Below, one piece after another: positions 1 to 12,575 of a DNA stretch of 64,000 bases. The stretch spans positions 2,709,335 through 2,773,334 of the forward strand of contig OX155954.1 of the NCBI GenBank assembly GCA_944548615.1, written 5' to 3'. The position numbers were made by a program, and so were the translations under genes. The notes under the pieces were generated by a model that worked only from the letters and a program-made list of their open reading frames with translations, was not told the DNA's origin and did no database searches. This DNA is from Micropterix aruncella. Lineage: Eukaryota; Arthropoda; Insecta; Lepidoptera; Micropterigidae. Positions within the stretch are counted from its first letter, which is position 1. Each line of letters begins with the position of its first letter.

Positions 1-238
1 TAAAATAATAAGAGCTATGATTTAAGAATTTGATTCTCAATATATAATCATTTTATTTCAAGATAGAATACCGTATAGACGTGTTTAGAGCGCCATCTAT
101 AGTGCGCCGCCATATTGAACATAAGAGAAAATTTATCAATGTTTGGAACTATGAGTGCACGTTGCGTTTCGTAGAAAAATTCTAGCTGCCAAAACGTAGT
201 ATGGCATTGAGCAATCTAATACCCTATATAATCAATGC
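1..238 (+). repeat. MITE family M1, right part (cut by window start)
   Basis: This is the right-hand part of a dispersed non-autonomous DNA element. It ends in the long terminal repeat also seen at about 7.3, 23.1, 23.7, 37.7 and 56.8 kb: the motif ATGGCATTGAGCAATCTAAT followed by a tail ending ATAATCAATGC. Full copies carry the inverted form at the other end (TIRs of about 50 bp). The inner segment 'ataataagagctatgat' is shared with the copies at 37.5 kb and, inverted, 23.3 kb. Superfamily not determined. Confidence 0.75.
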
Positions 239-892
239 CTTAAGCGAGCATCTGCGTTTATACACCAGAAGTGTAGTGCAAGGGATCCTACGCCTGCTCG
301 GTAGTAGAAACACTGTCCCATTCCTTGGGACAAAAATACTATATCAGATCCTACAGGGTCGTGTTCAATACAAGAAGAAAGCGATCAAGCAAGGTATGCA
401 TGTAACTTGTAAGCTAGCAAGGTGTACTATCAAGGTATGCCTGTAAGCAAGCAAGGTGTACTATCAACAGTCATCTTGCATCCGTGTAAGAATGAAGACA
501 ATGCAGAGTATGGCATATTCAGATTCACAGATGACAATGTAAGAATGCAACGACCTCGCATATTGAAATGTCCTTTCGCCGACGCGTTGCATCATCAGCG
601 AAAATAAATATAATATCGTTGAAAGGCGGCGGACGCGGGGCGGGGCTGTCGCCGTACGAAAACGCCTTGCGCTTGACCATAGAGCCATATATTAGTCAGA
701 CATTATTACATTATGCATAGAAACCGTTTTAGGGTTATCGTCAATAGTGGGGTCGATTGTACGATTATTACTTAGTAAAATGCAAATGCCGTGCTCATTT
801 TCCGTATTATGGCTAAAGCTATCTAAATTTAATAAAAAGAAGCTATGTATCCAAATCTAATAACCAGTAAATATATTGAAAAGGAATAAACA
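239..892. other. no gene seen; short tandem duplication
   Basis: No coding signal. Around 411-466 a unit of about 33 bp containing GGTGTACTATCAA is repeated twice (421-433 and 454-466). The rest is unclassified. Confidence 0.4.
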
Positions 893-1240
893 ATGCAAGT
901 GCCGTTACAAAAAGTGAACTACTACGTTCATAATTATTTTTATTATGGTTTTTTAGGAAACATTTGTGGTTTATGTATTTGTCCATATAGATACATATAT
1001 ATTTTCGGAATACAATATACGGAAGATATGAAACACCATATATTCCCGTTAATTTATAGACATTTGGAGATTTAGATAATAGGACAACTATTAAATTGCT
1101 CTTTAGACAGTTAAGGTAGCCTATGACATTCGGGATGACATATCGATTCTAACAATATCACAAACCTCTAAATCGGTTTAAGCGTTTAGAAGTTATGGTG
1201 GAATGAAGAAACGGTAAACATACATAGATGGACACTGAAC
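893..1240 (-). repeat. dispersed repeat family E, copy 1
   Basis: Recognised by the block 'cattcgggatgacatatcgattctaacaatatc...aaatcggtttaagcg' (here split by dots), which recurs at 7.6, 8.8, 19.0, 49.0 and 55.3 kb in either orientation. Several copies end close to the motif GGCAGTCGTGT. It has no ORF. I cannot assign a class; it may be a non-autonomous DNA element. Confidence 0.6.
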
Positions 1241-1242
1241 AC

Positions 1243-1400
1243 ATTTATTTATTTATTTGTTTTAAACATAATTATAATACACATAAAAATGGTCATACCA
1301 AATAATGGTGCGAAAAAACAACGGCCCACATTCACATGACCATGCTCAGCGCATACCCAACTAGGCCAAATATAGCCTGTATCTGGGCATACGACTTATT
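1243..1400 (-). repeat. dispersed repeat F (probable LINE 3' tail), copy 1
   Basis: Shares the segments 'cacattcacatgaccatg', 'cagcgcatacc' and 'ggctgtatctgggc' (allowing substitutions) with 52760-52935. On the minus strand it ends in an (AAAT)-type tail, as expected for the 3' end of a truncated non-LTR retrotransposon. Confidence 0.5.
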
Positions 1401-1460
1401 TTCTGACTATACACTCTATTTTTTGTTGGGCAGTCGTGTAAAACGAAATCGTCTATGAAC

Positions 1461-1733
1461 AACCCAGTGGCATAGTGGCTAGGTCGCCTGATCTTACATT
1501 GTAAGGTCCCGGGATCGATTCCCGGCTGGGTTACTATTTTCCGCTGGGATAAAATTAACGGAATCGCATTTCAATTCTGTGGATCGAATGCAATAACAAA
1601 ACACACACGAACACACATTTTACACGCACATATACATATAAACACTTCATAGTAGGGTTGGTTGGAAGAGATTGTCGTATGACCATAAGCCCGCCCATTG
1701 TGAAATTTCACAATAAAAAGTATAAACAAACAA
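1461..1733 (+). repeat. tRNA-derived SINE, copy 1
   Basis: The first 72 bases fold as a tRNA-like head: the ends AACCCAG and CTGGGTT pair. There is an internal pol III A box (TGGCATAGTGG, 1469-1479) and B box (GGATCGATTCC, 1512-1522). A body of about 200 bp follows, shared with the minus-strand copies at 43.0, 45.4 and 49.7 kb. The repeated body, the poor anticodon loop and the lack of a terminator next to the head argue against a functional tRNA gene. Confidence 0.85.
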
Positions 1734-1757
1734 GATTTGCATAATATCTGGCCCAGG

Positions 1758-2157
1758 CTATCGTAGTTTCGCCGGCTCGTCAAAGTCGACCAAACTCATT
1801 AGTCGATATTCTTCATTCCTAGAGATTACTATTATATTACTTTTGCGGTATCGTATTGATTGGCGATTAATTGAGGTTACACGGTCGCCGCTATTAGAGA
1901 TCCTGTTCGGGCGATCTAGTAAACTCGAGTAAATGGGTTCTGGGTAGGAATAGGTCGCCGTCGGCAGCCGGTTTTGTCGACGAAGTCGATCCGTGCATTG
2001 CTGCGTACTCCGGTCGAAAGAGCGCGGTCGCTCGACCGTGTCCGCGATACCGCCATGCGGTTTTTGCACCCGCAACGGTTTCTGTAATGACCGCTCGTTC
2101 AACTCTCCTTTCGGTTGAGACGGATGTCGTAGAGCTGGGTGGAAGGAACGCTGGGAT
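1758..2157 (-). other. possible exon or captured coding fragment
   Basis: A stretch of higher GC than its surroundings stays open on the minus strand for about 133 codons, from just after a stop near 2157 to a stop at 1758. The product is basic and hydrophilic and ends with an acidic stretch followed by Pro-Ala-Lys-Leu-Arg. There is no ATG near the 5' end and only a weak acceptor-like site (TCATTACAG) inside. No family was recognised. It may be a host exon, a fragment captured by a transposon, or chance. Confidence 0.25.
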
Positions 2158-2160
2158 TAG

Positions 2161-4060
2161 ATTTTTGATTCATTTTGTAATAAATTTGAATCATGACTCA
2201 TAGGATTCTACTTATATCTAGTACCATCGAACGATATGAACAGAGATCTGCTTGATTCCATCAAGAGAAGAACAACTGTTAAAATTGTCAATACAAGCAA
2301 TAAATGCCACGGTTGAGAACATCACTCTTGGCTTAGACAAAGGGTTGGTGCAAAAAAATTTTAATTTATTGACTATAAAATCAAAATATTATTTCAATGA
2401 CTCACTGCTATTGTGCTTACATGGTTTTTCATTTCATTCCAATTATTATTTCATTCGTGGTTACATTCTCATTGATAATTTCGCCAAAATCTAACTGCCT
2501 CGTCTAGATCCGCTGAAGACAGATAGTTTAAAATCCTAGTTGGCCTTAGCCAACCCGGCTGACCACTCGACTCTCTTCAGGTCCAAACCGCACTCTCTGC
2601 TCTATGCCAATTCCAGAATAACCACAGCTTTGATTCTGTCCAAATCAAATGATTCGGCAATATCGAAGTACAGAGTAAGTGGACGTGGTGCATTAAATGA
2701 TCTACAATCCCGCGTAGACTTCCACAAAAAAATCTTACTGGAATCAGCCAGAAATCTGCTGGAATCAGATGGACCCGAAGAAATCCCTCTTGCGACGAGA
2801 TTACGACAGTAACAGCTTTGCTAGTGCGATTGGCCTTCAATGACAGAATGACTGGGCAGCAGTTGGGGACTTTTGAATTCCTTCTCCAATGCACTAGAAA
2901 GCACTGTATGATTGAACACTAGAGAAGCTGACAATTTATATACACCCTTTTCAGGGTACACTTTCAGACGCTAGTAACCTCGATCGTTGGCGATATTCAG
3001 AGGGTGTTCATGTCCCCTTTTTAGCAACAACCCTTGCACAGCTAGATATATCCTAACTGGCTACAAGGCGGCCTTAGATGAAGGACGGTACATTTACCGT
3101 CACAGCAAAGTCCTTGCTGTTATTCGTACCTTGCTACCATTCATCTATAGTATCTGCGTTCTAGCTTGGAGATCATTTATGTAAAATTGAAAATATCACC
3201 CAACGCTTGCTTTCATACGTTTGCGAACGGGAATAACCCCGAACAAACTTCTTTTTAATACTATCGAGGACATATTAACAGCTGTAATTTTCACGTACTT
3301 TTAACCTACATCTCATCATCTAATCAAGATTATACCTTTTTTTTGGTAGGAGAACATATACATAACACCTTTTATGTAGGTATACACATACAATGTGGCA
3401 ATAAAATGTGTAATGATTACCGATTATTTAGAAAACTAATGTTAACAAAGGTTTTTAAATTAAATTGTATTTCGTGAATACGTGAACAAAAAGATGAGAG
3501 TTTTCGGTTTACGTATGTCAAAATGACCGGGCGCCAGTTCCGTATTCACTACTCAAATCGGTTTCACTCAAAAACTACACGTAAGGAGTTCCTTCGGCTA
3601 GAACGTCCTACCATTGGGAAGCAGCACGAATAGTCAGTGCCGTAGCTATCAGTCCTCAGGGTAGACAGCAATCACACACCTGCTGATACATATTTATTTC
3701 AAACACATCCGCCATAGCCTATATCGAAAAATCTCCACTCATACTGCTAATAATATTGTGATAAGATCGTCATCATTATGATAATTTAATTCCAGAAAGT
3801 ATAGAATGGGTTAAATCAATTTGTTATAAAGCTAAACTGAACAAATTAATCATAGTCATAGTGATGGTCATAGTTTAATAATTACAAAAACTACAGACTG
3901 TGCAACACGTCATTTTACATGTATCCACAATTATTCATGTCTTCATAACATGTACATATACTTTTTATATAATAACACTTATGGTTCAATAATAGAAAAT
4001 AATCAGACTCAAATTGCAAAACAATATCAATAATAGTAAATAATGGCTAATCTCGTTCGC
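2161..4060. other. unclassified, no supported gene
   Basis: Contains short open frames at 2252-2494 and 2540-2812 with no recognisable domain or splice context. Composition falls to AT-rich after about 3.2 kb. It could be part of an old element; nothing can be named. Confidence 0.3.
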
Positions 4061-4069
4061 TGGAGCTAC

Positions 4070-4219
4070 ACAGAGAACCCTATATGCATATGTGCAACGC
4101 TGTAGTATGAAGACTACCTTTGATTTTGCCCACAACTGTCAACCTCTATCACCCACCAGGATCAAGAGGCAAACGATAAGGCCACCCAGGCCGCACATTT
4201 TTGGAGAAACATGTTCTAA
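4070..4219 (+). repeat. dispersed repeat G, copy 1
   Basis: Blocks such as 'caactgtcaacctctatcac' and 'acgataaggccacccaggc' recur, diverged, at 33330-33366 and 34018-34078. In the second place the two blocks are about 650 bp apart instead of about 25 bp. Confidence 0.4.
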
Positions 4220-6546
4220 AAAAAATCCCGGACGCAATAAAAAATAAATTTAACAAAAATTTATAAAATAAAAAAATCAATAAGTTTTTATAAGAATCAG
4301 ACATACCTAGATGAAAATTATCAGAGTTTACAAACGTACAGATATAATGCTAACAATATAATATATGTCATTGTATTATATACTGTATCATACATATTGT
4401 ATATAGTGTATATATTGTGTTATATAAGGCAGGTAGATTTCATGTAGATGGATGATGTTTAAAGTAATTTTTGAACATTTCAATTCTAGATATGGATATA
4501 TTAGTAATTATTTAAATGTGTAATAAAAATAATGAATTGCGTACATATAAATGAAATGTGTACATGAATCAATAATAATCAGGAAATTAAAGGACACAAA
4601 CAATAATCAAAAAAAGTCAAACAAAAACAAATAACGAAATTAAATTGAATGGTATATATTTTGGAGTCCAAGTGAGATTTAGATAACAATATCAATATAA
4701 ATGAAAAGTCAATCTAAAAATATAATTTTCTAAACATACCTCTTTACATGGTGATACTAATCATCCAGTTTATTGAGGGCATTTTTGGAAAGATTGTCTT
4801 AAATACGCCCTTTAATACATTATGGCATAGCGTAAAGGGAACAACATATTGTACACAACTGATTTTCTGATATTTTGAGAAATGGACTTTTTGCAATAAT
4901 ATTTTATCTGCCGATTCCGTATTGTGAAGGTATCGATTTTTGTGCATTCACTCGAGGTAGTTATATATACGAGAGCAGCGCACTCAGAAATATGCTGACA
5001 CGTAAGAATACCACACGTATGGACAGCGCCAATATTCATTCATCCCTCTATTCAACCTTTCTGGATCAATCAAGACTATCAATAAAAATACAATAAAAGA
5101 TCTGTTACATATTGGCTGATGAAGGAAGGGAGGATAAATATAGATAGACCACTGAGTATAAATATCTGAATGGTATGTATGGAATGGTAAGTATGGAATG
5201 TAATCGTAATTAAATTAATATTTATAAAAATATCAATTTTATATTATTCATATTTTACGATATTATTAGTTTTATTATAATTTTTAAAATTCATCTCTTT
5301 CTTTGTTTTTTTTAAGGTTACTGATTGCTGGCTACTGGTTATGGTTTTATGTACTAATTAAAAGCTCATTTTATTTTTCTAACCAATTTTTTATTTTTAA
5401 ATTTAATTTTATCAATTATGATTACTTAAATACTATTTTTTGTACATCATTTGCATTTATTACTGTCTGTACCCGGTCACTCGTTGCTATGGCTCAGTAT
5501 TGTTAAACAAAAAAATATGTCTACCTGTCACAGGTGTGACATCTAAATAAGGTGTATGTATACACGTGCGTAATCGAATGCAACGATGTGTCAAAACTTA
5601 AATGTAATCTCCGAAAATCGGTGAAGAATTTTCGGAGATTTAAAATTTTGAACAAAGGAACAATGGTTTATATAGATGATGAAGGTTAACAATTGCGTCT
5701 TTTCAATTTTACTTTGTTTGTCCAGCTAATAAGGACTGATAATAACTATTAGTGTATACATTCTTTCAAATTTATTATGTTATGTTCTATACTTAGTTTT
5801 TATATAGGTTATAAACAAATTTATATTGTTTTATGTCTGCATTAGAACAGGCTATAGGTGACATTAAAGTAGGATCGCTGGCAATAGGTTTTGCCATCAT
5901 GTTATCAGTTTTTTGCCACTGGATTTTTGTCTATGATATTTTAATTGTACATGTTGCCCATTTAACTGTATATTAATTTAAAAAACAATTTAAAATTGCA
6001 ATGAAATCTCTGGCTTTGTGAAGGCTTCGGTCCCTAGGCTGGATGGACCAAATTCTGTTTTTAATTACTCCTGGAGCCATTATTCTGCCAACGGTTTTAA
6101 AGGAAAGGGTTCGTAGACGCTAGTGTAATAAATATAACGTTACTTTCATGCCAATAGACCGTTACCCCATTAAATCCATAACTCATGCGCAAGATTATGA
6201 TATATTTTTTGCCGTAGTAATTAGTGGTGTTCAGGCGAATGAACTCGGCCGCGATATTGCAAATCCTACGCAAAGCTTTCGAGAACAAAAATACGGCAAT
6301 TAAAAAATGTGAATCAATTACTATGGACCGCCGCGGCACACCGCCCGCGCGGCTTCGGAGAAAAGGTGTGTAACACTAAAATATTATTTAAATTTTAAAT
6401 GCCTTGTTTACGGCAATAAATTAGCGATTTAGGTATAATTCGATCTGTGTGACAGCGATCGTATTTTTGATTTTTATTTGTATGCTACGGGGGATTATCT
6501 CAAATAGGTATGGATTCAGTGACAGACAAAGACGCTTCCTATGAGG
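4220..6546. other. AT-rich intergenic DNA; one small hairpin
   Basis: No gene seen. At about 5608-5641 a perfect 12-bp stem ATCTCCGAAAAT/ATTTTCGGAGAT surrounds a 9-10 base loop. The remainder is AT-rich without recognised motifs. Confidence 0.35.
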
Positions 6547-6757
6547 GTATTATATTTGGTATTAGATCGTGCGACATCATAGTACGATTAGCAACCCTTC
6601 TGAAACGGCGAAATGCAGGTGACTGCCAAACTAAAGCAATTAGTTGGCCACATCAATAATGACTGTTTTTTTATAAAGCACTGATTGGTTATAAAAACTC
6701 AACCAGTGATATCAATAATACCATTCAATTGTTAGTGCCATCTATCGTCTTTTTATA
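6547..6757 (+). repeat. MITE M1, left half
   Basis: Begins with a diverged left TIR (GGTATTAGATCGTGC, then TAGTACGATTAGCAACCCTT). It runs through the block containing GCGAAATGCAGGTG and 'gtgccatctatcg', then stops where another complete M1 copy begins. Either the second copy inserted here or the two are an adjacent chimera. Confidence 0.6.
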
Positions 6758-7371
6758 TCGGTATTAAATTGCTCAACGTCGTACTACAATTTAGCAACCA
6801 GGATTTTACTACGAAGTGTAACTTGCAGTTCAACTCATCGTTCCAAAAATTGATTATACTTCTATTATTATGTTACATATGGCGACTTTTGTGGTATAAC
6901 AGTATGGCGGTGCACTGCAGATGGAGCTCTAAACACGCCGCCTATACGCATAGCATCAAATGATTTTTAAAATCATAGCTTTTAATATTTTAATATTAAT
7001 TACATAAATATGTCAATTTATTATTTAGTATACAGGTTTCATTACGTAATGATTACGCTTTTTAACGTTCAGATAGACTAATAGATGGCATTCCATCTCT
7101 CCGTATTATTTCTGTGATATTATCAGGCTATATAAAAAATGGGATAGATGGCACTAATAATTGAATATTATTATTGCTATCATTGCTTATATTATTGGGG
7201 TTTTATAATCAATCAGTCATTAAAAAAACATTCATTATCAATGTTATTATAGATGGCCAAATAAATTGCTATTAGTATGACCGTCAATGCTATCAGCGTC
7301 AATGCTGCATTTCGCCGCTTCAGATGTCACCAAATCCTACTATGGAGTTGAGCAATTTAATACCCTATATG
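6758..7371 (-). repeat. MITE M1, near-complete copy
   Basis: Opens with GGTATTAAATTGCTCAACG and closes with the inverted form 'gttgagcaatttaataccc'. Internal blocks ('agatagactaatagatggc', 'ggttttataatcaatcagtc', 'caatgctatcagcg') occur in the same order as in the copy at 23114-23689. About 610 bp, non-coding. Confidence 0.75.
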
Positions 7372-7544
7372 GTACTATGCAAACAAAATATAACGCAATA
7401 TCCTCTATGTAGCAACAGATCCATGGACGAAATTCAGTACCTATAAATCAAATGAGGATCGTCATAATCGCTATAGATATATAAAATGAAAATCATTCGG
7501 TATTCTCAGATTCAGAGCACGTAAGGACTACTCTAAACGCCACT

Positions 7545-7700
7545 GCCAAAAGGAGTGTTATGTGTTCACGATTCATCTATGTATGTTTTCCGATTCTTTA
7601 TTCCACTATAACTTCTAAACGCTTGAACCGATTAGAATCGTTTGGTCCTCCCGATTGTCATAGGGTGCTGCGACCCCTTGCTCTCATATAAGGAGAAAGA
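7545..7700 (+). repeat. dispersed repeat family E, fragment
   Basis: Short copy containing 'catctatgtatgttttccg', 'aacttctaaacgcttgaacc' and a 'gattagaatcg' block matching the copies at 8.8 and 55.2 kb. Confidence 0.5.
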
Positions 7701-8015
7701 AGCGTATTTTTTATAAATCGCCGTGTTGCGCGGTGCTTGTTGACATTCATTAATTGACAGTATATATTTTTTTCGTTCTTCCTTTTCGCGGCCGTCAGGA
7801 ATAGATCCAGTGACGTGTGATGGAGTGAATCACAAGATTACACCACAGCTGAATCGACTGCACAAGCTCTCAAATAACAAGTAAAATAAAAAAAAAATAC
7901 GTGTGGCACTCGGGGACTGCCGCGGTAAAGCTATTGCATAGCATTTTTAACAACTTATGCAATTATAATTATTTATTTATTTTATATATTTTATTTTTTC
8001 TGATATCAGATTAAT

Positions 8016-8109
8016 GCGCTCTATCGGAAAACGTTGAAATTATTCCGAATCATTTGCGGCTGCGGTAGCAAATGATTCGAAATAATTTAAACGTCTTCCG
8101 ATAGAGCGC
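8016..8109. repeat. near-perfect 42-bp hairpin (fold-back element)
   Basis: The left arm 8016-8057 and right arm 8068-8109 are inverted repeats that match at 39 of 42 positions by eye, separated by a 10-base loop. Arm ends read GCGCTCTATCGG and CCGATAGAGCGC. Flanking segments near 7923 and 8463 share a palindromic block around GCTATTGCATAGC/GCTATGCAATAGC, so the hairpin may be the centre of a larger fold-back element. Confidence 0.75.
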
Positions 8110-8739
8110 CGCGCACGAATTTTTTGTTCGATAAAGCAAAAAAAACGGATTATTCGAAAAAAATCGTAGATAAAAAGATAGATAATTAAGTTATCTTTAA
8201 ATTTCATAATAATACGCCAGATAGTATTTGCGTAGTAGTCGTTTTTGTGTTCGGTTAGACCTAATTTCACAAATTAATTACACTATGTAATATATACAAA
8301 ATCTAAAATATTCAAAGCTAAGAATATTAAAAAAATGTTCTTGTTTAACATATATTTTTTTCGGATCGTAAGCAGTACTCGTTTAGACGTAATTATCAGT
8401 TTAAAATAATTAATTTTCGTTAAGAAATTTCTTCATTCGGTCGCCGCGCTGGCCTAGAGGCCCGCGATAAAAGCTATGCAATAGCTTAAAAAACTGTTGT
8501 GTCTTCCTAAGACTTTCCAGGCAAGTAGACAACCCCCCCCCCACTACGAGTAACGAAGAAAAATATTTGGAATATTAATTTAGCAAAAGAAATTATACAA
8601 AGTGTTTAATTATTACACTCCACAAAATATTACCGTTTTTTAAATAACCTCTTTTGGTTCTTACGAATTTATTCTAATCCAACATTTTGAAAAATTATAA
8701 AACTACGCAATTGTACTCGAAAAAATCTGGTAGTAATGA

Positions 8740-9400
8740 AGAAACCCTGATTTTTAATTCTACCATGACTTCAAAACTCTTGAACTGATTTAGTAGTGTG
8801 TGATATTGTCAGAATCGTTATGTCATCCCGAGTCTCATAGGTTAAACTGTCCATATATCAATAATAATAAAATAAAATAAAAACCTAAGAGCGGACAGAT
8901 CATGCTCTTTCGGCAGGCAATATACGATTTCTGTTGGTACCACCTCGATACAGGTTATTCCTAGTGAGGTGGTAAACCACAAACTATCATTTCTGAATCT
9001 CTTTCCGAGTTAGGAAGAAAATCGGAAAACTGTTTAATTAATTATGAAATATTAGGCTAAGAGAATGTTTTTTAATTAAATGTATTTTTATGGACTTAAA
9101 TAAATAAATAAAAAATAAATAAATTAAAAAAAATACTTGTCTAAAAGTCCACATGTCAATAATTTAACATTGTCGTGTTTATAACAAATGTCCAAATGTC
9201 AATTACTTAATATTAATATATCATGTTTAGTGTCAAATGAAAGGTCCGATTGAGTACACTCCGGAAATATACATCTATCTATATGGATAAATAAATAAAC
9301 CACAAATATTTTGTAAAAAAAACCCGTAACAAAAATAATAAAAAATATAAATACAATATGTAGTTCACTTTCTGTAACGGCAGTCGTGTTTTTATTCTTT
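8740..9400 (+). repeat. dispersed repeat family E, longest copy
   Basis: Includes the 'gaatcgttatgtcatcccga' block (8813), the 'gtgtcaaatgaaaggtccga' block (9231), and the terminal GGCAGTCGTGT near 9379. A segment around 8900-9050 is not shared with other copies and may be a further insertion. Confidence 0.6.
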
Positions 9401-12319
9401 TTAATATATTGAAGTGTTTGCAGAGTTTTTATACTTTCATGAAAAATATTTTACTAATAAACTAATGAATTTCAAAGATTTTCAACTTCTTTATAGGATT
9501 CATAAATTTATTGACATTGGGATATTTTATTTTAAAAATAGGAATGGGAAAAATCATTATAGTCGTTTTTATCGATTTTTCCATGCGTATTTCTTATAAG
9601 ATATAGAAAATTATTAAATTAAACTTTAGTCACTTAAGACTTTTGAGCTTCATCTAACTACATATTTGTAAACCTAATGTGTGTGTAGTTAAAGCATTTA
9701 CAATTGTACGTTTTATTTTAATTATGCGACAAAAACGATTAGATAAGAGAAGGATGTACGGATGTGACGTTTGCTCGTTAAACGGCGCGTATTTTTTTCC
9801 TTGAGAGAGAAAAGCGAACGTTGGCAAATAATACACACATGTTAATAACCTTCAAACGAGTCGGCAAACAATCGGCAATGAAACTAACACTAGGATGCGT
9901 CTGGCGTCTATGAATCATACATATTTATGGACTTCGCTTGAGAGTTGCGGTTTGCGAGAGCGGGTGCAAATTGCGGATGGAACAGTCTGCGTCTGCACCT
10001 ATTCCTAAAAACTTGGCTTGCTAAATTTGTCTATTGCCCCATGTAAATCGAACGACCATAGACAAATTTATCCAGCTATACTTTTCGACAATTACCCCAC
10101 CAGGGCGAGTATTAGGCCCTTCCGTAATCCCGGGCTATTTGAGTATATTTAAACCCTTTAAGGACCATGGGACATATGCGTTCCATAACTTCAAAAATCA
10201 TTTCATAAATTATCGAATACGAATAATTTATAAATTATTTCTTTTCCATGTCATTGACACAACAAAATCTTAATATTAGCAAAATAATATATTGTTTAAC
10301 CGCCCGACCGACGGATATTATTGAAAAGTAGGTATATCCTTGGATTTTTTTCATTAGATTTCTCAATAACAATACTTGTTTAAAAGATACGAGACAAAAT
10401 ATATAGCGGTTTATATAAGCGGGTTTTATATAGCGGTTTTATATAAATTTATATATATTATGTAATTTTTATTTATATTTTTATATTTTTTTTCGATATG
10501 ATAATATAACAGATCACATATTACGTACGATCATTTAGGTAGGGCTGTTAAAAATATACCACAATTTTTATTAAAAATATCGCAAATGAACAACGAACTT
10601 TCGTGATTAAATAATAAATAAATAAATAAAATAAATAACTCGGCGAATAAATATATAAAATAAATAGTTGCCTGAGTTGAATAATAAAATATTCAAGTTT
10701 TAAAAAAAGAAGGGAACTTTGAATTTTTATGGACTACAGTGACACTTATGTACCATCAAATTTATACAAAATCTATTAAACCAATTTTCTCAATCTTGAC
10801 ATACATGTTATTTACGTTGCCCTTTATCGGTTTTATGTATCAAAAATTTCCATACTCTACCTTAAAGCATTGATTATACTGTATAATCAATGCTCAAAGC
10901 TTATTGGTCCTCAGAGGGTTTAAACCCAGTCGCAGGCAACCAGTCAATCAGTGACGTGCAATTCGGGTATGCATAATACATAATATTTATTTCCATCACA
11001 TTTTCACATTTGTTTAGAAACGACCAAGTATATTAAATTATTTTTAAATAAGTTACTCAATTAAACAAAGAATAATATAATAGTAGTAACAATAATTAAA
11101 AAAAATATTTTCATTAAAATAAGCGAGCTTATCGCCTTGCCGCATTGTCTATCAGTTAACCTTTAACTTAAGTTTATAATACAAGTATCGCATTGGATAC
11201 ACAAAATAAAAATTTAAATGGTAAAAAACAAACGTAAAATTAGAAAATAGGACAATAGCTAAAGAAAACAAAAAAATCAGTATTAAATTAAGTGACAGAG
11301 GAAAGGAAAGAGACTAAGGATGGAAAGAAAAGCGAGAAGGATGGAGAGGAGGAGGGTTGGTTATGTTATGTTGGCGTAACCTATAATGTATGTGGAAGCC
11401 TCCCCTATCCTTTGCCCGTAACTTTGCTCATATTCTTTAAAAATTAAAATTAATATAATTACAATAAAATTAATTAAAATTAATATGACATAAAAACGCC
11501 ATTATTATAAACTCTACAACTTTTGCGGTCATTTGACATTTTTTGGTTGGTAGGAATGAGTCCTTGCCGCGTGTACTTGGACGATGAGTTCTCCCGGCAA
11601 AGTTACATTTTCGGCAAAGTTACATTGGCCGTCTACAAATGCATCTGGAGGACTGTCGTTTATTTCCGACCATCCGTTTTCTCTCAACTAATAAATATTT
11701 ACTGATGTATATTTTGTTTCATAATTTAGTTTGTAAAATATTTTTCAAATAATTTCGAACGGCGTAAGTTATAATCGGCATAAAAACATGTTTTTTTAAA
11801 GAATTATGTATCTAATTATAAGTTCATGCAAATAAATAAATAAATTTTAAAAAATCCCTTTACTTAACTCCTAGTTAAGTAATCAAATTCCGTTGATAGT
11901 AGGAATAATTAAATATTTGTAGTCGTGTGACAGTGATTTGTCTAAATGCGTTTATAAATTAGCGTATTTCGAAATGCATTCCCAAAGCGGCAACAATGCA
12001 GCCACGACAAGCTTGCCAACCCACGCTGATTGAGAACTACTGAAATTAATGTTGATTTCTAAAGAACTTCTCGGCGGGAGAATGCACCCACGATGACCTA
12101 AAGATGCTTAGATAGGCTTAACTTGGAGACCGCGCAAGCAATCACCGGTGCGTGCAACCCAAGAAAGTCCAAGGCAATATTTTATTATTATTGGTATGGG
12201 CATTTCAATTTCAATTACTTGTTTTTTTTAAAAAGTAGTAATACGCACATATCAACATTGAACGATATTTTGTGTATTTCGTATGGTTGGAGGGCAAGTT
12301 CTGACGCATTTAAAGACAT
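9401..12319. other. AT-rich intergenic DNA, no gene seen
   Basis: Open frames here are short and lack domain or splice signals. Simple (ATAA)n runs occur near 10610-10670. The only structured feature noticed is the palindrome at 10866-10894, listed separately. Confidence 0.35.
10866..10894. repeat. palindrome made of two M1 TIR tips
   Basis: AGCATTGATTATAC and GTATAATCAATGCT are perfect 14-bp inverted arms around one base. The arms match the outermost bases of the M1 terminal repeats, with everything between them missing. Confidence 0.6.
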
Positions 12320-12575
12320 ATTACTGAATGATATTAACTCCATTATTTGTAACAATTTGTGGCCATCTTAGGCAATCTGTCATTTTCTGTTTTGTAAGAA
12401 ATTCTCCTCCTTAGAGTGAAAATAGTCAGCAATTGCTTTAGAACCACTTTGGATAAAATAATTTGTTTTCCCGTTAGATAATTTTACAGGTAATTATGAA
12501 TAGGTACTAATTAAATGGTGCAATGTCCGGTGAATATGGTGGATGACTAAGAACATCCCATCCCAACGAGTTAAG
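12320..12575 (-). pseudogene. mariner transposase C-terminal fragment
   Basis: Read on the minus strand, this fragment contains the mariner signature HPPYSPDIAPF followed by a Tyr-Leu-Phe stretch and the typical C-terminal block with a Trp-Pro-Gln motif before the end. In the family this covers the third catalytic aspartate and the protein's C-terminus; here the aspartate position reads Asn and several stops break the frame. It is a dead remnant with no terminal repeats identified. Confidence 0.7.

Noticed and set aside
1461..1532. Functional tRNA gene
   Set aside because: The anticodon arm does not give a normal 7-base loop with U33. The same head is fused to a repeated body in four places, so it is a SINE.
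2252..2812. Two plus-strand open frames as genes
   Set aside because: Unrelated frames of under 100 codons with no motif, and the overlapping minus-strand frame is equally open.
8016..8109. Pre-miRNA gene
   Set aside because: Arms of 42 bp with only three mismatches and no bulges look like a fold-back element rather than a processed miRNA precursor; without expression data it is not called.
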